In this document: in pieces, positions 44,913 through 53,355 of the stretch
How the letters are laid out: each line of letters starts with the position of its first letter
Position numbering within the stretch: the first letter of the stretch is position 1
NCBI GenBank assembly: GCA_017309275.1
Contig: JAFKLT010000042.1
Coordinates: forward strand, 1 to 64,000
From: Sphingomonadales bacterium
GTDB taxonomy: Bacteria > Pseudomonadota > Alphaproteobacteria > Sphingomonadales > Sphingomonadaceae
DNA length: 64,000 nt
Direction of reading: 5' to 3'
Made by a program: the position numbers and the translations under genes
The notes under the pieces: generated by a model
What the model was told of the DNA's origin: nothing
Databases searched by the model: none
Seen by the model: only the letters and a program-made list of their open reading frames with translations

Positions 44913-45364
44913 CTCAGCGCATCGAGCCGGGCGATATCGATTCCGCCCGGCACCAGCATCACCGGGCAGGGGAGGGTTCCCGCATCCTGTCCGGTGAAAT
45001 GCGCGACCAGCGGTCCGGGCGCGCCGCTCGCCGCCGTGGCCAGAACCAGCGCCGCGACCTCGTCATTCTCGCCGATCGCCTCGCGGACCATCTCCGCGGG
45101 TTTGCCCGATTTGATCATCGTCTGCGCCGCGATGCCCGCTTCCTGTCGCACGGCATCGGCTGCTGCGGCGACAAGCTGTTCGGCATGTTCGCGCGCTTCG
45201 GCCTCAATCGTCGCCTGAACGCCGCCGAATGCAACGAAGTCCTGTGGCGGGATAATAGCGAGCACGGCGACCGCACCACCCGTCCGCGCGGCGCGCCGCG
45301 CGGCGAAGCGCAGCGCGAGATTGGCCTCGGGGCTGTCGTCGATCACCACCAGATACGTCCGCAT
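44909..45364 (-). CDS. Universal stress protein (UspA family)
   Basis: 151 aa, single Usp domain with N-terminal TYLVVIDDSPEANLALRFAA and C-terminal LVAHFTGQDAGTLPCPVMLVP. The glycine motif usual for ATP binding is only partly kept (ASGAPGPLVAHFTG), so nucleotide binding is uncertain. The start at 45364 gives a normal Usp N-terminus; the frame extends 15 codons further upstream without a better start. Confidence 0.85.
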   Translation of the reverse strand: MRTYLVVIDDSPEANLALRFAARRAARTGGAVAVLAIIPPQDFVAFGGVQATIEAEAREHAEQLVAAAADAVRQEAGIAAQTMIKSGKPAEMVREAIGENDEVAALVLATAASGAPGPLVAHFTGQDAGTLPCPVMLVPGGIDIARLDALS

Positions 45365-45540
45365 TGCCCCGACCCCTGCTATGCTTTTTGTGCGTGGAGA
45401 GTGCGTCACATTCGTACGAAAGGCAAGTTACCCCCGCTGGACCTTGACCGGAGCAAGGCTTATGGCGAGGAACAATCCGTAGCGGCAGGCCCGGCCTGCA
45501 AGACTCACGCCCAAAAGGTTCAAGAGGGAAAAGCCTGACG

Positions 45541-46848
45541 ATGCCGATCGAACTCAAAATGCCCGCCCTTTCGCCGACGATGGAGGAAGGGACCCTTGCC
45601 AAATGGCTGGTGAAAGAGGGGGATGAGGTCAAATCGGGCGATTTGCTCGCCGAGATCGAGACAGACAAGGCAACGATGGAGTTCGAGGCGGTCGACGAAG
45701 GCTTCATCAGCCAGATTCTCGTCGCCGAAGGCACCGACGGCGTGAAGGTCGGCACCGTGATCGCGGTCATCGCGGGCGAAGGCGAAGATGCATCGAGCGC
45801 GAAAGCCGCGCCTGCTCCGGCACCGACTCCCGAGCCGGCAGCGAAAGCTGAACCTGCACCTGCCCCTGCGGCAGCTCCCGCACCGACTCCTGCCGCCGCA
45901 CCTGCGGCTCCCGCTGCGTCGGGCGACCGCATCAAGGCGAGCCCGCTGGCGAAGCGCATCGCCGCGGAAAAGGGCATCGATCTGTCGACGATCAAGGGAA
46001 GCGGCCCCGGCGGCCGCATCGTCAAGGACGACCTGGAAGGCGCACCCACCGGCACCGCCGCTCCTGCTACCGCCGCAGCGCCTGCGGCTACGGCGCCCGC
46101 CGCTGCTCCGGCGGCCGCGCCGGCTCCCGCGACCGCCGGCCCGATTCCCGATTTCGGCATCCCGCACGAGGACGAAAAGCTCAGCGGCATGCGCAAAACG
46201 ATCGCGCGCCGCCTGACGCAGTCGATGCAGGAATCGCCGCACATCTATCTGACCGTCGACATTCGCCTCGACGCGCTGCTCAAGCTGCGCGGCGAACTCA
46301 ACGCCAGCCTCGAAGGCCGCGGCGTGAAGCTCAGCGTCAACGACATGCTGATCAAGGCGCTCGCGGTCGCGCTCGAACGCGTGCCCCAGTGCAACGTCAG
46401 TTTCGGCGGCGATGTGATGCGTTTCTACAAGCGCGCCGACATCTCGGTCGCGGTCAGCATTCCGGGCGGCCTGATCACCCCGATCATCGCCGATGCGGGC
46501 GGCAAGTCGATGTCGAAGATCTCGACCGAAATGGCCGAACTCGCGGCGAAGGCCAAGGAAGGCAAGCTGCAGCCCAACGAATATCAGGGCGGCACCGCCT
46601 CGATCTCGAACATGGGCATGATGGGGATCAAGCAGTTCACCGCGGTGATCAACCCGCCGCAGGGAATGATCATGGCGATCGGCGCGGGCGAGAAGCGCCC
46701 CTATGTCGTCGACGACGCGCTCGCGATCGCGACTGTCATGTCGGCGACCGGCAGCTTCGACCACCGCGCGATCGACGGCGCCGACGGCGCGCTGCTGATG
46801 AAGACGTTCAAGGAGCTGGTCGAAAGCCCGCTGGGACTGGTGGCGTAA
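45541..46848 (+). CDS. pdhC: Pyruvate dehydrogenase E2 (dihydrolipoamide acetyltransferase)
   Basis: 435 aa. One N-terminal lipoyl domain carries the lipoyl Lys43 in IETDKATME. Two Ala/Pro-rich linkers (about 83-128 and 168-195) flank the peripheral-subunit-binding domain ([19 protein letters not shown], about 130-165). The catalytic domain ends with HRAIDG (His408, Asp412) of the CAT family. The lipoyl-domain sequence [17 protein letters not shown] is typical of pyruvate, not 2-oxoglutarate, complexes. No E1 genes are in the window; E3 follows 1 bp later. Confidence 0.92.
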   Translation: MPIELKMPALSPTMEEGTLAKWLVKEGDEVKSGDLLAEIETDKATMEFEAVDEGFISQILVAEGTDGVKVGTVIAVIAGEGEDASSAKAAPAPAPTPEPAAKAEPAPAPAAAPAPTPAAAPAAPAASGDRIKASPLAKRIAAEKGIDLSTIKGSGPGGRIVKDDLEGAPTGTAAPATAAAPAATAPAAAPAAAPAPATAGPIPDFGIPHEDEKLSGMRKTIARRLTQSMQESPHIYLTVDIRLDALLKLRGELNASLEGRGVKLSVNDMLIKALAVALERVPQCNVSFGGDVMRFYKRADISVAVSIPGGLITPIIADAGGKSMSKISTEMAELAAKAKEGKLQPNEYQGGTASISNMGMMGIKQFTAVINPPQGMIMAIGAGEKRPYVVDDALAIATVMSATGSFDHRAIDGADGALLMKTFKELVESPLGLVA

Positions 46849-46849
46849 C

Positions 46850-48247
46850 ATGGCTGACACCAATTACGACCTCATCGTCCTCGGTTCGGGCCCCGGCGGC
46901 TATGTTGCGGCGATCCGCGCGGCGCAGCTTGGGCTCAAGACCGCGATCGTCGAACGCGAACTGCTTGGTGGCATCTGTCTCAACTGGGGCTGCATCCCGA
47001 CCAAGGCGCTGCTGCGGTCGGCCGAAATCTATCATTATATGCAGCACGCCGGCGATTATGGGCTGAAGGCGGCCGAGATCAGCGCCGATATCGATGCGGT
47101 CGTGAAGCGGTCGCGCGGCGTCGCGAAGCAGCTCAATCAGGGCGTCACGCACCTGATGAAGAAGCACAAGATCACGGTGCATATGGGCACGGGCAAGCTT
47201 CTCGCGCCGGGGAAGCTTGAGGTGACGGGCGAGAAGGGCGGCGAGACGCTGACCGCGAAGAATATCATCGTCGCGACCGGCGCGCGCGCGCGCGACCTGC
47301 CGTTCGCGCCCGCCGACGGCAAGCGCATCTGGACCTATCGTCATGCGCTGGTTCCGCCCGAAATGCCGAAGAAGTTGCTGGTCATCGGATCGGGCGCGAT
47401 CGGAATCGAATTCGCCAGCTTCTACAAGGATATGGGCGCCGAGGTGACCGTGGTCGAAATGCTCGACCGCCTCGTCCCCGTCGAGGATGCGGACGTGTCC
47501 GCTTTCCTCGAAAAGGCGCTCAAGAAGCAGGGCATGACGATCCATACCGGCGCGGGCGTCGAGGAGCTGAAGGCGACCGCGACCGGCGTGTCGGCGAAGA
47601 TCAAGGGCAAGGACGGCAAGGTCGAAAGCGCCGAGTTCAGCCACGCGATCGTCGCGATCGGCATCGTCCCGAACACCGAGAATATCGGCCTCGAGGCGCT
47701 CGGCGTGAAGACGGCCAAGGGGCATATCGACACCGACGCCATGTGCCGCACCAATGTGCCCGGCCTGTGGGCGATCGGCGACGTTACCGCGCCGCCGTGG
47801 CTCGCGCACAAGGCAATGCACGAATCCATCATCGCGGTCGAAGCGATCGTGGGCAATCATCCGCACGCGATGGACGTTCGCAATATTCCGGGCTGCACCT
47901 ATTGCCGCCCGCAGATCGCGAGCGTCGGCCTGACCGAGGCGAAGGCGAAGGAGCTGGGGTACGAGGTCAAGGCCGGAACCTTCCCCTTCATCGGCAACGG
48001 CAAGGCGATCGCGCTGGGCGAGGCCGAGGGCTTCACCAAGACGGTGTTCGACGCCAAGACCGGCGAGTTGCTGGGCGCCCACATGATCGGCGCCGAGGTT
48101 ACCGAGTTGATCCAGGGCTATACCATCGGCAAGACCGCCGAGCTGGTCGAGGATGATTTCATCGGTACCGTCTTCCCGCATCCGACGCTCAGCGAGACGA
48201 TGCACGAGGGCGTGCTCGCCGCGTTCGGACGGCCGCTCCACATTTGA
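46850..48247 (+). CDS. lpdA: Dihydrolipoyl dehydrogenase (E3)
   Basis: 465 aa flavoprotein that reoxidises lipoamide. FAD site LGSGPGGYVAA near residue 11, redox pair Cys43/Cys48 in GGICLNWGC, NAD fold IGSGAIGIEFASFY near residue 180, and the catalytic His-Glu pair in FPHPTLSETMHE. The gene starts at the second base after the E2 stop, so the pair is co-transcribed. The start codon is ATG at 46850. Confidence 0.96.
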   Translation: MADTNYDLIVLGSGPGGYVAAIRAAQLGLKTAIVERELLGGICLNWGCIPTKALLRSAEIYHYMQHAGDYGLKAAEISADIDAVVKRSRGVAKQLNQGVTHLMKKHKITVHMGTGKLLAPGKLEVTGEKGGETLTAKNIIVATGARARDLPFAPADGKRIWTYRHALVPPEMPKKLLVIGSGAIGIEFASFYKDMGAEVTVVEMLDRLVPVEDADVSAFLEKALKKQGMTIHTGAGVEELKATATGVSAKIKGKDGKVESAEFSHAIVAIGIVPNTENIGLEALGVKTAKGHIDTDAMCRTNVPGLWAIGDVTAPPWLAHKAMHESIIAVEAIVGNHPHAMDVRNIPGCTYCRPQIASVGLTEAKAKELGYEVKAGTFPFIGNGKAIALGEAEGFTKTVFDAKTGELLGAHMIGAEVTELIQGYTIGKTAELVEDDFIGTVFPHPTLSETMHEGVLAAFGRPLHI

Positions 48248-48256
48248 CGTCTCGAT

Positions 48257-48321
48257 CCTCCCCGTCGCACGGCGATGGGGAGGGGCCACCCCCCGGGAGG
48301 TGGCGGAGGGGCTGCGGCCCC
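48257..48321. repeat. Triple-hairpin, REP-like intergenic element
   Basis: Three neighbouring stems: CCTCCCC (48257-48263) with GGGGAGG (48277-48283); CCACC (48286-48290) with GGTGG (48299-48303); GGGGC (48308-48312) with GCCCC (48317-48321). They lie between lpdA and the PAP2 gene, and the first core recurs at 13838-13864. Likely a dispersed palindromic element. Confidence 0.6.
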
Positions 48322-48350
48322 GACAATGCATCGCCGCAGGGAGGCTCCTT

Positions 48351-48974
48351 TTGGATCGCAGGTCACGTCCGCCGATTGTCGCAACCGCGCTTGTTCTTGC
48401 GGTGATCCTGCTCGGGCTGATCGTCAACGCGGGCTGGCTGGTTGGCATCGATCTGCATATCTCGAACGCGCTGTCGCTTCGCGTCGGCCAGAGCAGTCCG
48501 CAACTGATCGCCTTCATGCAGGGCATAAGCTGGATCGGTGGGGGAACGCCGCGCTGGATCATCTGCATCCTTCTGTCCGCGCTGGTCTGGCACTGGTGCG
48601 GGCGGCGGTGCGGCATAGCGCTCGCGGGCGCGGCGCTGCTGTCGAACCTGGCGTCGAACGGGCTGAAGATCGCCTTCGGTCGCGCGAGGCCCGACATCAT
48701 CGAGCATCTGGATCATGTGAACAGCGCATCCTATCCCAGCGGCCATGCGACGAGCGCGGCGGTCGTCTATCTGCTGCTTGCCTGGCTGGCACCGCCACGC
48801 TGGCGCCCGCTTGCCTGGACGCTCGCAGTGGTGATGATCATCCTGAACGGCTTTTCGCGCATCATGCTCGGCGTCCATTGGGCGAGCGATATCGTCGGCG
48901 GGACGATGCTTGGCGCGGCCTTTGCGCTGCTCGGCGTCTGGTGGGCGTCGCGCCCAGCACTAAGGGAATCGTAA
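48351..48974 (+). CDS. PAP2-superfamily membrane phosphatase (207 aa)
   Basis: Lipid or undecaprenyl-pyrophosphate phosphatase-like. The three PAP2 motifs are present: KIAFGRARP, PSGHATSA, and SRIMLGVHWASD with the catalytic histidines. Six membrane helices are predicted. Start codon TTG at 48351 is chosen because GGGAGG lies about 7 nt upstream and no ATG fits. It follows the REP-like hairpins and is probably transcribed separately from lpdA. Confidence 0.87.
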   Translation: MDRRSRPPIVATALVLAVILLGLIVNAGWLVGIDLHISNALSLRVGQSSPQLIAFMQGISWIGGGTPRWIICILLSALVWHWCGRRCGIALAGAALLSNLASNGLKIAFGRARPDIIEHLDHVNSASYPSGHATSAAVVYLLLAWLAPPRWRPLAWTLAVVMIILNGFSRIMLGVHWASDIVGGTMLGAAFALLGVWWASRPALRES

Positions 48975-49016
48975 GCAATCGCGACTAAAAGGCCCCGGCG
49001 TAGCAGGGGATGTGCG

Positions 49017-49436
49017 ATGCGGCTTTCGATCGGCGGCTTACTCGGAATCATCGGCGGGGTCGCCCCGCTCGTCTATATTGCGTGGATGCTGCGGCACTTC
49101 ATCGGCGTCGGAGGCGATTCGGCGGAGGGTGTCGCGATGATCAGCCTGGGCCCCACCGTGATGGGGCTTTCGATCATCGGTCTGCTCTTCGCACTGCCGC
49201 TCATCATCAAATTGCTCCGCGCGGTATCGGGGACGAACCGCGTTCCTGGCGCGCGCGCCGAGGCGGCGGGCGAGTTGTCGGCCGAAACCCAGGGTTTCGA
49301 CGCGGATGCCGCTTTCGCCAACTATATGCGCAATCGCGATGCCGCGCCGCCGCCGCCGATCGCTGCCGATGCCGTAGGCGACGATCTGCGCCCCTTCACG
49401 CCGCGCCCCGGCGGTTTCGGGCGAAAGGGCGTCTGA
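49017..49436 (+). CDS. Small membrane protein of unknown function (139 aa)
   Basis: Two membrane helices: residues about 5-26 (IGGLLGIIGGVAPLVYIAWML) and 44-65 (LGPTVMGLSIIGLLFALPLI). These are followed by a hydrophilic C-terminal half rich in Ala, Pro and Gly (AAPPPPIAADAVGDDLRPF), probably disordered. No family is recognised. It lies between the PAP2 gene and the class IV aminotransferase gene, 39 bp away. Confidence 0.7.
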   Translation: MRLSIGGLLGIIGGVAPLVYIAWMLRHFIGVGGDSAEGVAMISLGPTVMGLSIIGLLFALPLIIKLLRAVSGTNRVPGARAEAAGELSAETQGFDADAAFANYMRNRDAAPPPPIAADAVGDDLRPFTPRPGGFGRKGV

Positions 49437-49474
49437 CCCCTCGACAGCCCCGCGCCGTTGTTTAGTGTCGGCGC

Positions 49475-50395
49475 ATGGCTCAAGGCACGCACGACTTCGC
49501 CCCCGATCCGCGCAATGACGCGATCCTTATCAACATAAACGGTACGCTGATCCCGCGCGCAGAGGCAACGGTTTCGGTGTTCGACAGCGGCTTCATGCTG
49601 GGTGACGGCGTGTGGGAGGGCATTCGTGTCCACAAGGGGCGGATGGCGTTCCTCGACCAGCATCTCGACCGATTGTGGGAGGGGGCGAAGGCGATTGCGA
49701 TGGACATCGGCGTCGCGCGTGCGGAACTGGAACAGCGGCTTTACGATACGATCGACGCGAATAGCATGGACGGCTGTCACATCCGCCTGATGGTGACGCG
49801 CGGCATTCGATCGACCCCCTATCAGGACCCGCGCGTCGTCGTCTCGCCAGCGACGATCGTGATCATCGCCGAGCATAAGGATCCGCTGCCTTCGACGATC
49901 GAGACCGGCCTTTCGCTCTTCACCGTCCACGTCCGTCGGGGCGATCCGGCGGTCCAGGATCCGAAGCTCAATTCGCACAGCAAGCTCAACTGCATCACCG
50001 CCTGCATCCAGGCGGCGCAGGCGGGCGCCGACGAAGCGTTGATGCTCGATCCGCACGGTTTCGTTGCGACCTGCAATTCGACGCATTTCTTCATCGTTCG
50101 CAAGGGCGAGGTATGGACTTCCAGCGGCGATTATTGCCTCGGCGGCATCACACGCGGCAACGTCATCCGCATCTGTCGTGAGAACGGCATTCCGATGTTC
50201 GAAAAGAATTTCTCGCTGACCGATGTCTATGGTGCAGATGAGGCGTTCGTGACGGGGACGTTCGCGGGCGTGGTGCCGGCGCACACGATCGACGGGCGCA
50301 AGCTGACGGAAGGCAGGGGGCCGATGGTCGAGCGGCTGCAGGGCCTGTACAAGGCGTTGATCGAAAGTGATATCGCCGCGCGGTCGCGCCCGTGA
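49475..50395 (+). CDS. Class IV PLP aminotransferase (BCAT/D-amino-acid transaminase-like)
   Basis: 306 aa. The fold-IV features are visible: VFDSGFMLGDGVWEGI near residue 35, the PLP-binding Lys170 in NSHSKLNC, Glu in EALMLDPHGFVAT, and GGITRG. This distinguishes it from class I/II enzymes, but whether the donor is a branched-chain or D-amino acid is not decidable. The stop overlaps the next start as GTGA at 50392-50395, so it is coupled to the sulfotransferase-like protein. Confidence 0.87.
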   Translation: MAQGTHDFAPDPRNDAILININGTLIPRAEATVSVFDSGFMLGDGVWEGIRVHKGRMAFLDQHLDRLWEGAKAIAMDIGVARAELEQRLYDTIDANSMDGCHIRLMVTRGIRSTPYQDPRVVVSPATIVIIAEHKDPLPSTIETGLSLFTVHVRRGDPAVQDPKLNSHSKLNCITACIQAAQAGADEALMLDPHGFVATCNSTHFFIVRKGEVWTSSGDYCLGGITRGNVIRICRENGIPMFEKNFSLTDVYGADEAFVTGTFAGVVPAHTIDGRKLTEGRGPMVERLQGLYKALIESDIAARSRP

Positions 50396-51126
50396 CCGAC
50401 TGCATCCGTATCGCAATGTGGTCGGGGCCCCGCAACCTGTCGACCGCGATGATGCGCAGCTTCGGCAGCCGCGCCGACAGCTTCGTCACTGACGAGCCCT
50501 TCTACGGCGCCTATCTTCGGCAGACCGGCGATCCGCAGCCGATGATGGACGAGGTGATGGCGTCGATGGACTGCGACTGGCAGGGCGTCGCGCGCAGCAT
50601 GAGCGGGCCGTGCCCGGCGACGACGCCGATCTGGTACCAGAAGCATATGGCGCATCATATGGTCGGCCCGATCGCGCACGACGACTTGCCCGGCTTGCGC
50701 CATGCCTTTCTGATCCGCGACCCCGCGCGCGTCGTCGCAAGTTATGCGGCGAAGCGCGTCATGGTGCGTCCCGACCATCTCGGCACTGCCAAGCAAGTCG
50801 AATTCTTCGACCGCGAGGCCGATCGCCTGGGCCATGCGCCACCGGTCGTCGACAGCGCCGACATCCTGCGCGATCCGCCCGCCATGCTGCAGAAATTGTG
50901 CGCAGCGCTGGGGATCGCCTGGGACCCGGCGATGCTTCACTGGGAGGCTGGAATCCACGACACCGATGGGGTGTGGGCATCGCACTGGTACGACGCGGTC
51001 GTGTCGAGCACCGGTTTCGGCGCGCCCGACAAGCCGCTGCCCGACTTGTCGGCCGAGGGACGGGCCGTCGCGGACGCGTGCCGGCGCGACTACGACTATC
51101 TTGCACAGCACAAGATCGGGGCCTGA
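50392..51126 (+). CDS. Sulfotransferase-like P-loop protein coupled to an aminotransferase
   Basis: 244 aa. MWSGPRNLSTAMMRSF near residue 8 matches the PAPS 5'-phosphosulfate loop of sulfotransferases, and FLIRDPARVVASYAAKR (about 108-124) matches the 3'-phosphate-binding helix. It could be a small sulfotransferase or an unstudied P-loop nucleotide-binding protein. The GTG start overlaps the aminotransferase stop. The two probably act in one pathway; I recall plant proteins annotated as BCAT-like in which domains of these types are fused, which is not verifiable here. Confidence 0.72.
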   Translation: MTDCIRIAMWSGPRNLSTAMMRSFGSRADSFVTDEPFYGAYLRQTGDPQPMMDEVMASMDCDWQGVARSMSGPCPATTPIWYQKHMAHHMVGPIAHDDLPGLRHAFLIRDPARVVASYAAKRVMVRPDHLGTAKQVEFFDREADRLGHAPPVVDSADILRDPPAMLQKLCAALGIAWDPAMLHWEAGIHDTDGVWASHWYDAVVSSTGFGAPDKPLPDLSAEGRAVADACRRDYDYLAQHKIGA

Positions 51127-51237
51127 CACGACTAGGGCGCCAGACGCAGCAATTATGACCGGTCACGATTTTTCGCTGTCCTAACAAGTCCTGTTTTGCC
51201 ATCCATTGGATGGGCACCAACAACAGGCGGGTCGGAT

Positions 51238-52560
51238 ATGCAATCGCGAGTGAAGTTCGGCGGTTTTCTGCGGGGAATCGCATTTGGTTCGGCGGCGCTT
51301 TTCGCAGTGTCGGCACAGGCGCAGGATAGCGCCGGTCAGACCGTCATCACCGCCGCGCGCTACATCGATGTGCTGTCTGGCAAGACTGTCGAACATCCCG
51401 CGATCTTCGTTGGGGCAGACGGCCGCATCACCGGCATAGCCGACGCGCGCACGGTCCGCTGGGGCGCGAACGTCAAGCATATCGATCTTGGCGACAAGAC
51501 GCTGCTTCCCGGGCTGATCGACATGCATGTCCACCTCGACGGCCCCGCCGACATCGGCGGCTATCGCGGGCTGGAATTCACCGACAGTTTCTGGGGCATG
51601 ACCGCGGTGAAAAATGCGCATGACATGCTCGACGCCGGGTTTACCACCGTGCGCAACGTCGGGTCGGGCGAACGCAACGATATCGGGCTGAAGCAGGCGA
51701 TCGATGCCGGCTATGCCGTCGGTCCGCGGATCGTGCCCGCTGGCTATGCGCTCGGCGCGACGGGCGGGCATTGCGACAGTACCTATCTGCCGCCCAGCCT
51801 GGAAAAGGACCATAAGGAAGAGGGCGTCGGCGATACGCCGGACGAGCTTCGCTATCAGGTCCGCCGCCAGCGCAAATATGGCGCCGAGGTGATCAAGGTC
51901 TGCGCGACCGGTGGCGTTTTCTCGCGCAACACCGAGCCGGGCCAGCAACAGCTCAACGATGCCGAGCTGAAGGCGATCGCCGACGAGGCGCACCAGTGGG
52001 GCCTGCGCGTTGCCGCGCACGCCCATGGCGCCAGCGGCATCCGCGCGGCGATCGGTGCGGGGATCGACACGATCGAACATGTCAGCCTGCTCGACGACGA
52101 AGGCATTCGCATGGCGCTCGCGCGCAAGCGCCCTGTGTGGTTCTCGATGGATATCTACAACACCGAATATACGCAGGCCGAAGGCGCGAAGAATGGCGTG
52201 CTGGAGGATAATCTGCGCAAGGATCGCGAGATCGCGCAAATCCAGCGCGAAAATTTCCGCAAGGCGCACAAGGCCGGCGTCCGTATGGTGTTCGGCTCCG
52301 ATGCGGGCGTGATGCCGCACGGTCAGGTCGGCAAGCAGTTCCGCGTGATGGTCGAATATGGGATGACCCCGCTCGACGCGATCCAGGCGGCAACGCGCAA
52401 CGCGGCGCAGGCGCTCGACCGTGAAAAGGATGTGGGCGCGATCGCGGTCGGTCGCTATGCAGATATCATCGCCGTCGACGGCGACCCGCTGACCGACGTG
52501 CGGCAACTCGAGGATGTCGACGCGGTGATAAAGGGCGGGGTGCTGGTGAAGGGCGGGTAG
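51238..52560 (+). CDS. Exported amidohydrolase (imidazolonepropionase/Xaa-Pro dipeptidase-like)
   Basis: 440 aa with a signal peptide: residues about 1-28, hydrophobic core AFGSAALFAVSA, and AQAQD at the cleavage site. The metal-binding pattern of the amidohydrolase superfamily is HVHLD in DMHVHLDG near residue 98, two later His (AAHAHGASG and EHVSLLD) and Asp in FGSDAGVM. The C-terminal VDGDPLTDVRQLEDVDAVIKG is standard for the group. The family hydrolyses amides, including N-acyl amino acids and proline dipeptides. A terminator overlaps its 3' end. Confidence 0.88.
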   Translation: MQSRVKFGGFLRGIAFGSAALFAVSAQAQDSAGQTVITAARYIDVLSGKTVEHPAIFVGADGRITGIADARTVRWGANVKHIDLGDKTLLPGLIDMHVHLDGPADIGGYRGLEFTDSFWGMTAVKNAHDMLDAGFTTVRNVGSGERNDIGLKQAIDAGYAVGPRIVPAGYALGATGGHCDSTYLPPSLEKDHKEEGVGDTPDELRYQVRRQRKYGAEVIKVCATGGVFSRNTEPGQQQLNDAELKAIADEAHQWGLRVAAHAHGASGIRAAIGAGIDTIEHVSLLDDEGIRMALARKRPVWFSMDIYNTEYTQAEGAKNGVLEDNLRKDREIAQIQRENFRKAHKAGVRMVFGSDAGVMPHGQVGKQFRVMVEYGMTPLDAIQAATRNAAQALDREKDVGAIAVGRYADIIAVDGDPLTDVRQLEDVDAVIKGGVLVKGG

Positions 52561-52569
52561 GACCCGCCC
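52551..52569. terminator. Terminator overlapping the amidohydrolase stop
   Basis: GGGCGGGT (52551-52558) and ACCCGCCC (52562-52569) form a perfect 8-bp stem with a 3-nt loop. It overlaps the TAG stop and lies between convergent genes ending at 52560 and 52574. Confidence 0.7.
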
Positions 52570-52573
52570 CGGC

Positions 52574-53353
52574 TCAGATCACCAGCCGGTCGACCATCGC
52601 GTCGCGCATTGCGGGCGTCAGGTTCAGTACCGCCTCGGCATAGGTCGGGATATCGCCATGGTCGCGGCGCACCGTGGCAAGCGCGGCGTCGAGATAGGCG
52701 GGATTGACCGACATCAGCGAACGAATGGCATCCTCGTGGATTTCGGCGCCATAGCGTGCGCGGATATGCGCCGCGCCCTGTGCGATCCGCTCGTCGATCT
52801 TTCCGGCGGTGTTGGTCAGCAGATAATCCTGCATCAGGTCGTCCTCATGGACGCCGAGCAGGCGATGGACGATCGCGACGGCAAAGCCGGTGCGATCCTT
52901 GCCCGCGACGCAGTGGACCAGGCTCGGCGCGTCATATTCGGCCAGCGCCGACAGATAGAGGCGCAGCGTGGCGACGAGTGCGGGGCGATAGGGCATGCCG
53001 GCATAGGTGTCGATCATCCGCGCCCGCGCGGTCTCGCCGTCGATCGCGCCGCCCGCCGCCTGCAGATGCGGCGCCAGGCCCGCGGTAACCCCGCCGGCGA
53101 ACAGAACGCGGGCCGAGAAATTCTCCGACCGGCGGCACGGGTGCAACTCGCGCTCGTCGTCGCCGCGCAGGTCGATGACCGTTTCGAGGCCGAGCGCGTC
53201 GAGCGCCGTCAGGTCTTCGTCGCTCGCGGCCTCATGGTGCGCCGAACGCCAGAGGATCGCCTCGCGCAGCCGCCCGCCACCCTCGACGGCATAGCCGCCA
53301 TAGTCGCGGAAATTGTGGATGCCCGACAGGGGCAGGACGCGCTCGGCGAGCAT
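52574..53353 (-). CDS. Tyrosine-type protein phosphatase (cysteine-dependent)
   Basis: 259 aa. The P-loop HCVAGKDRTGFAVAI (Cys about residue 139) is the active site of a dual-specificity/tyrosine phosphatase of the Y_phosphatase2 type; HNFRDYGGY near residue 15 is the conserved N-terminal patch. In bacteria such enzymes can act on phosphotyrosine or phospholipids. The start at 53353 has AGGAG 7 nt upstream and comes 2 nt after the crotonase stop, so the two are co-transcribed. Confidence 0.88.
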   Translation of the reverse strand: MLAERVLPLSGIHNFRDYGGYAVEGGGRLREAILWRSAHHEAASDEDLTALDALGLETVIDLRGDDERELHPCRRSENFSARVLFAGGVTAGLAPHLQAAGGAIDGETARARMIDTYAGMPYRPALVATLRLYLSALAEYDAPSLVHCVAGKDRTGFAVAIVHRLLGVHEDDLMQDYLLTNTAGKIDERIAQGAAHIRARYGAEIHEDAIRSLMSVNPAYLDAALATVRRDHGDIPTYAEAVLNLTPAMRDAMVDRLVI

Positions 53354-53355
53354 GA

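Noticed and set aside
45365-45540. Regulatory RNA before the E2 gene
   Set aside because: No convincing secondary structure or conserved motif by eye.
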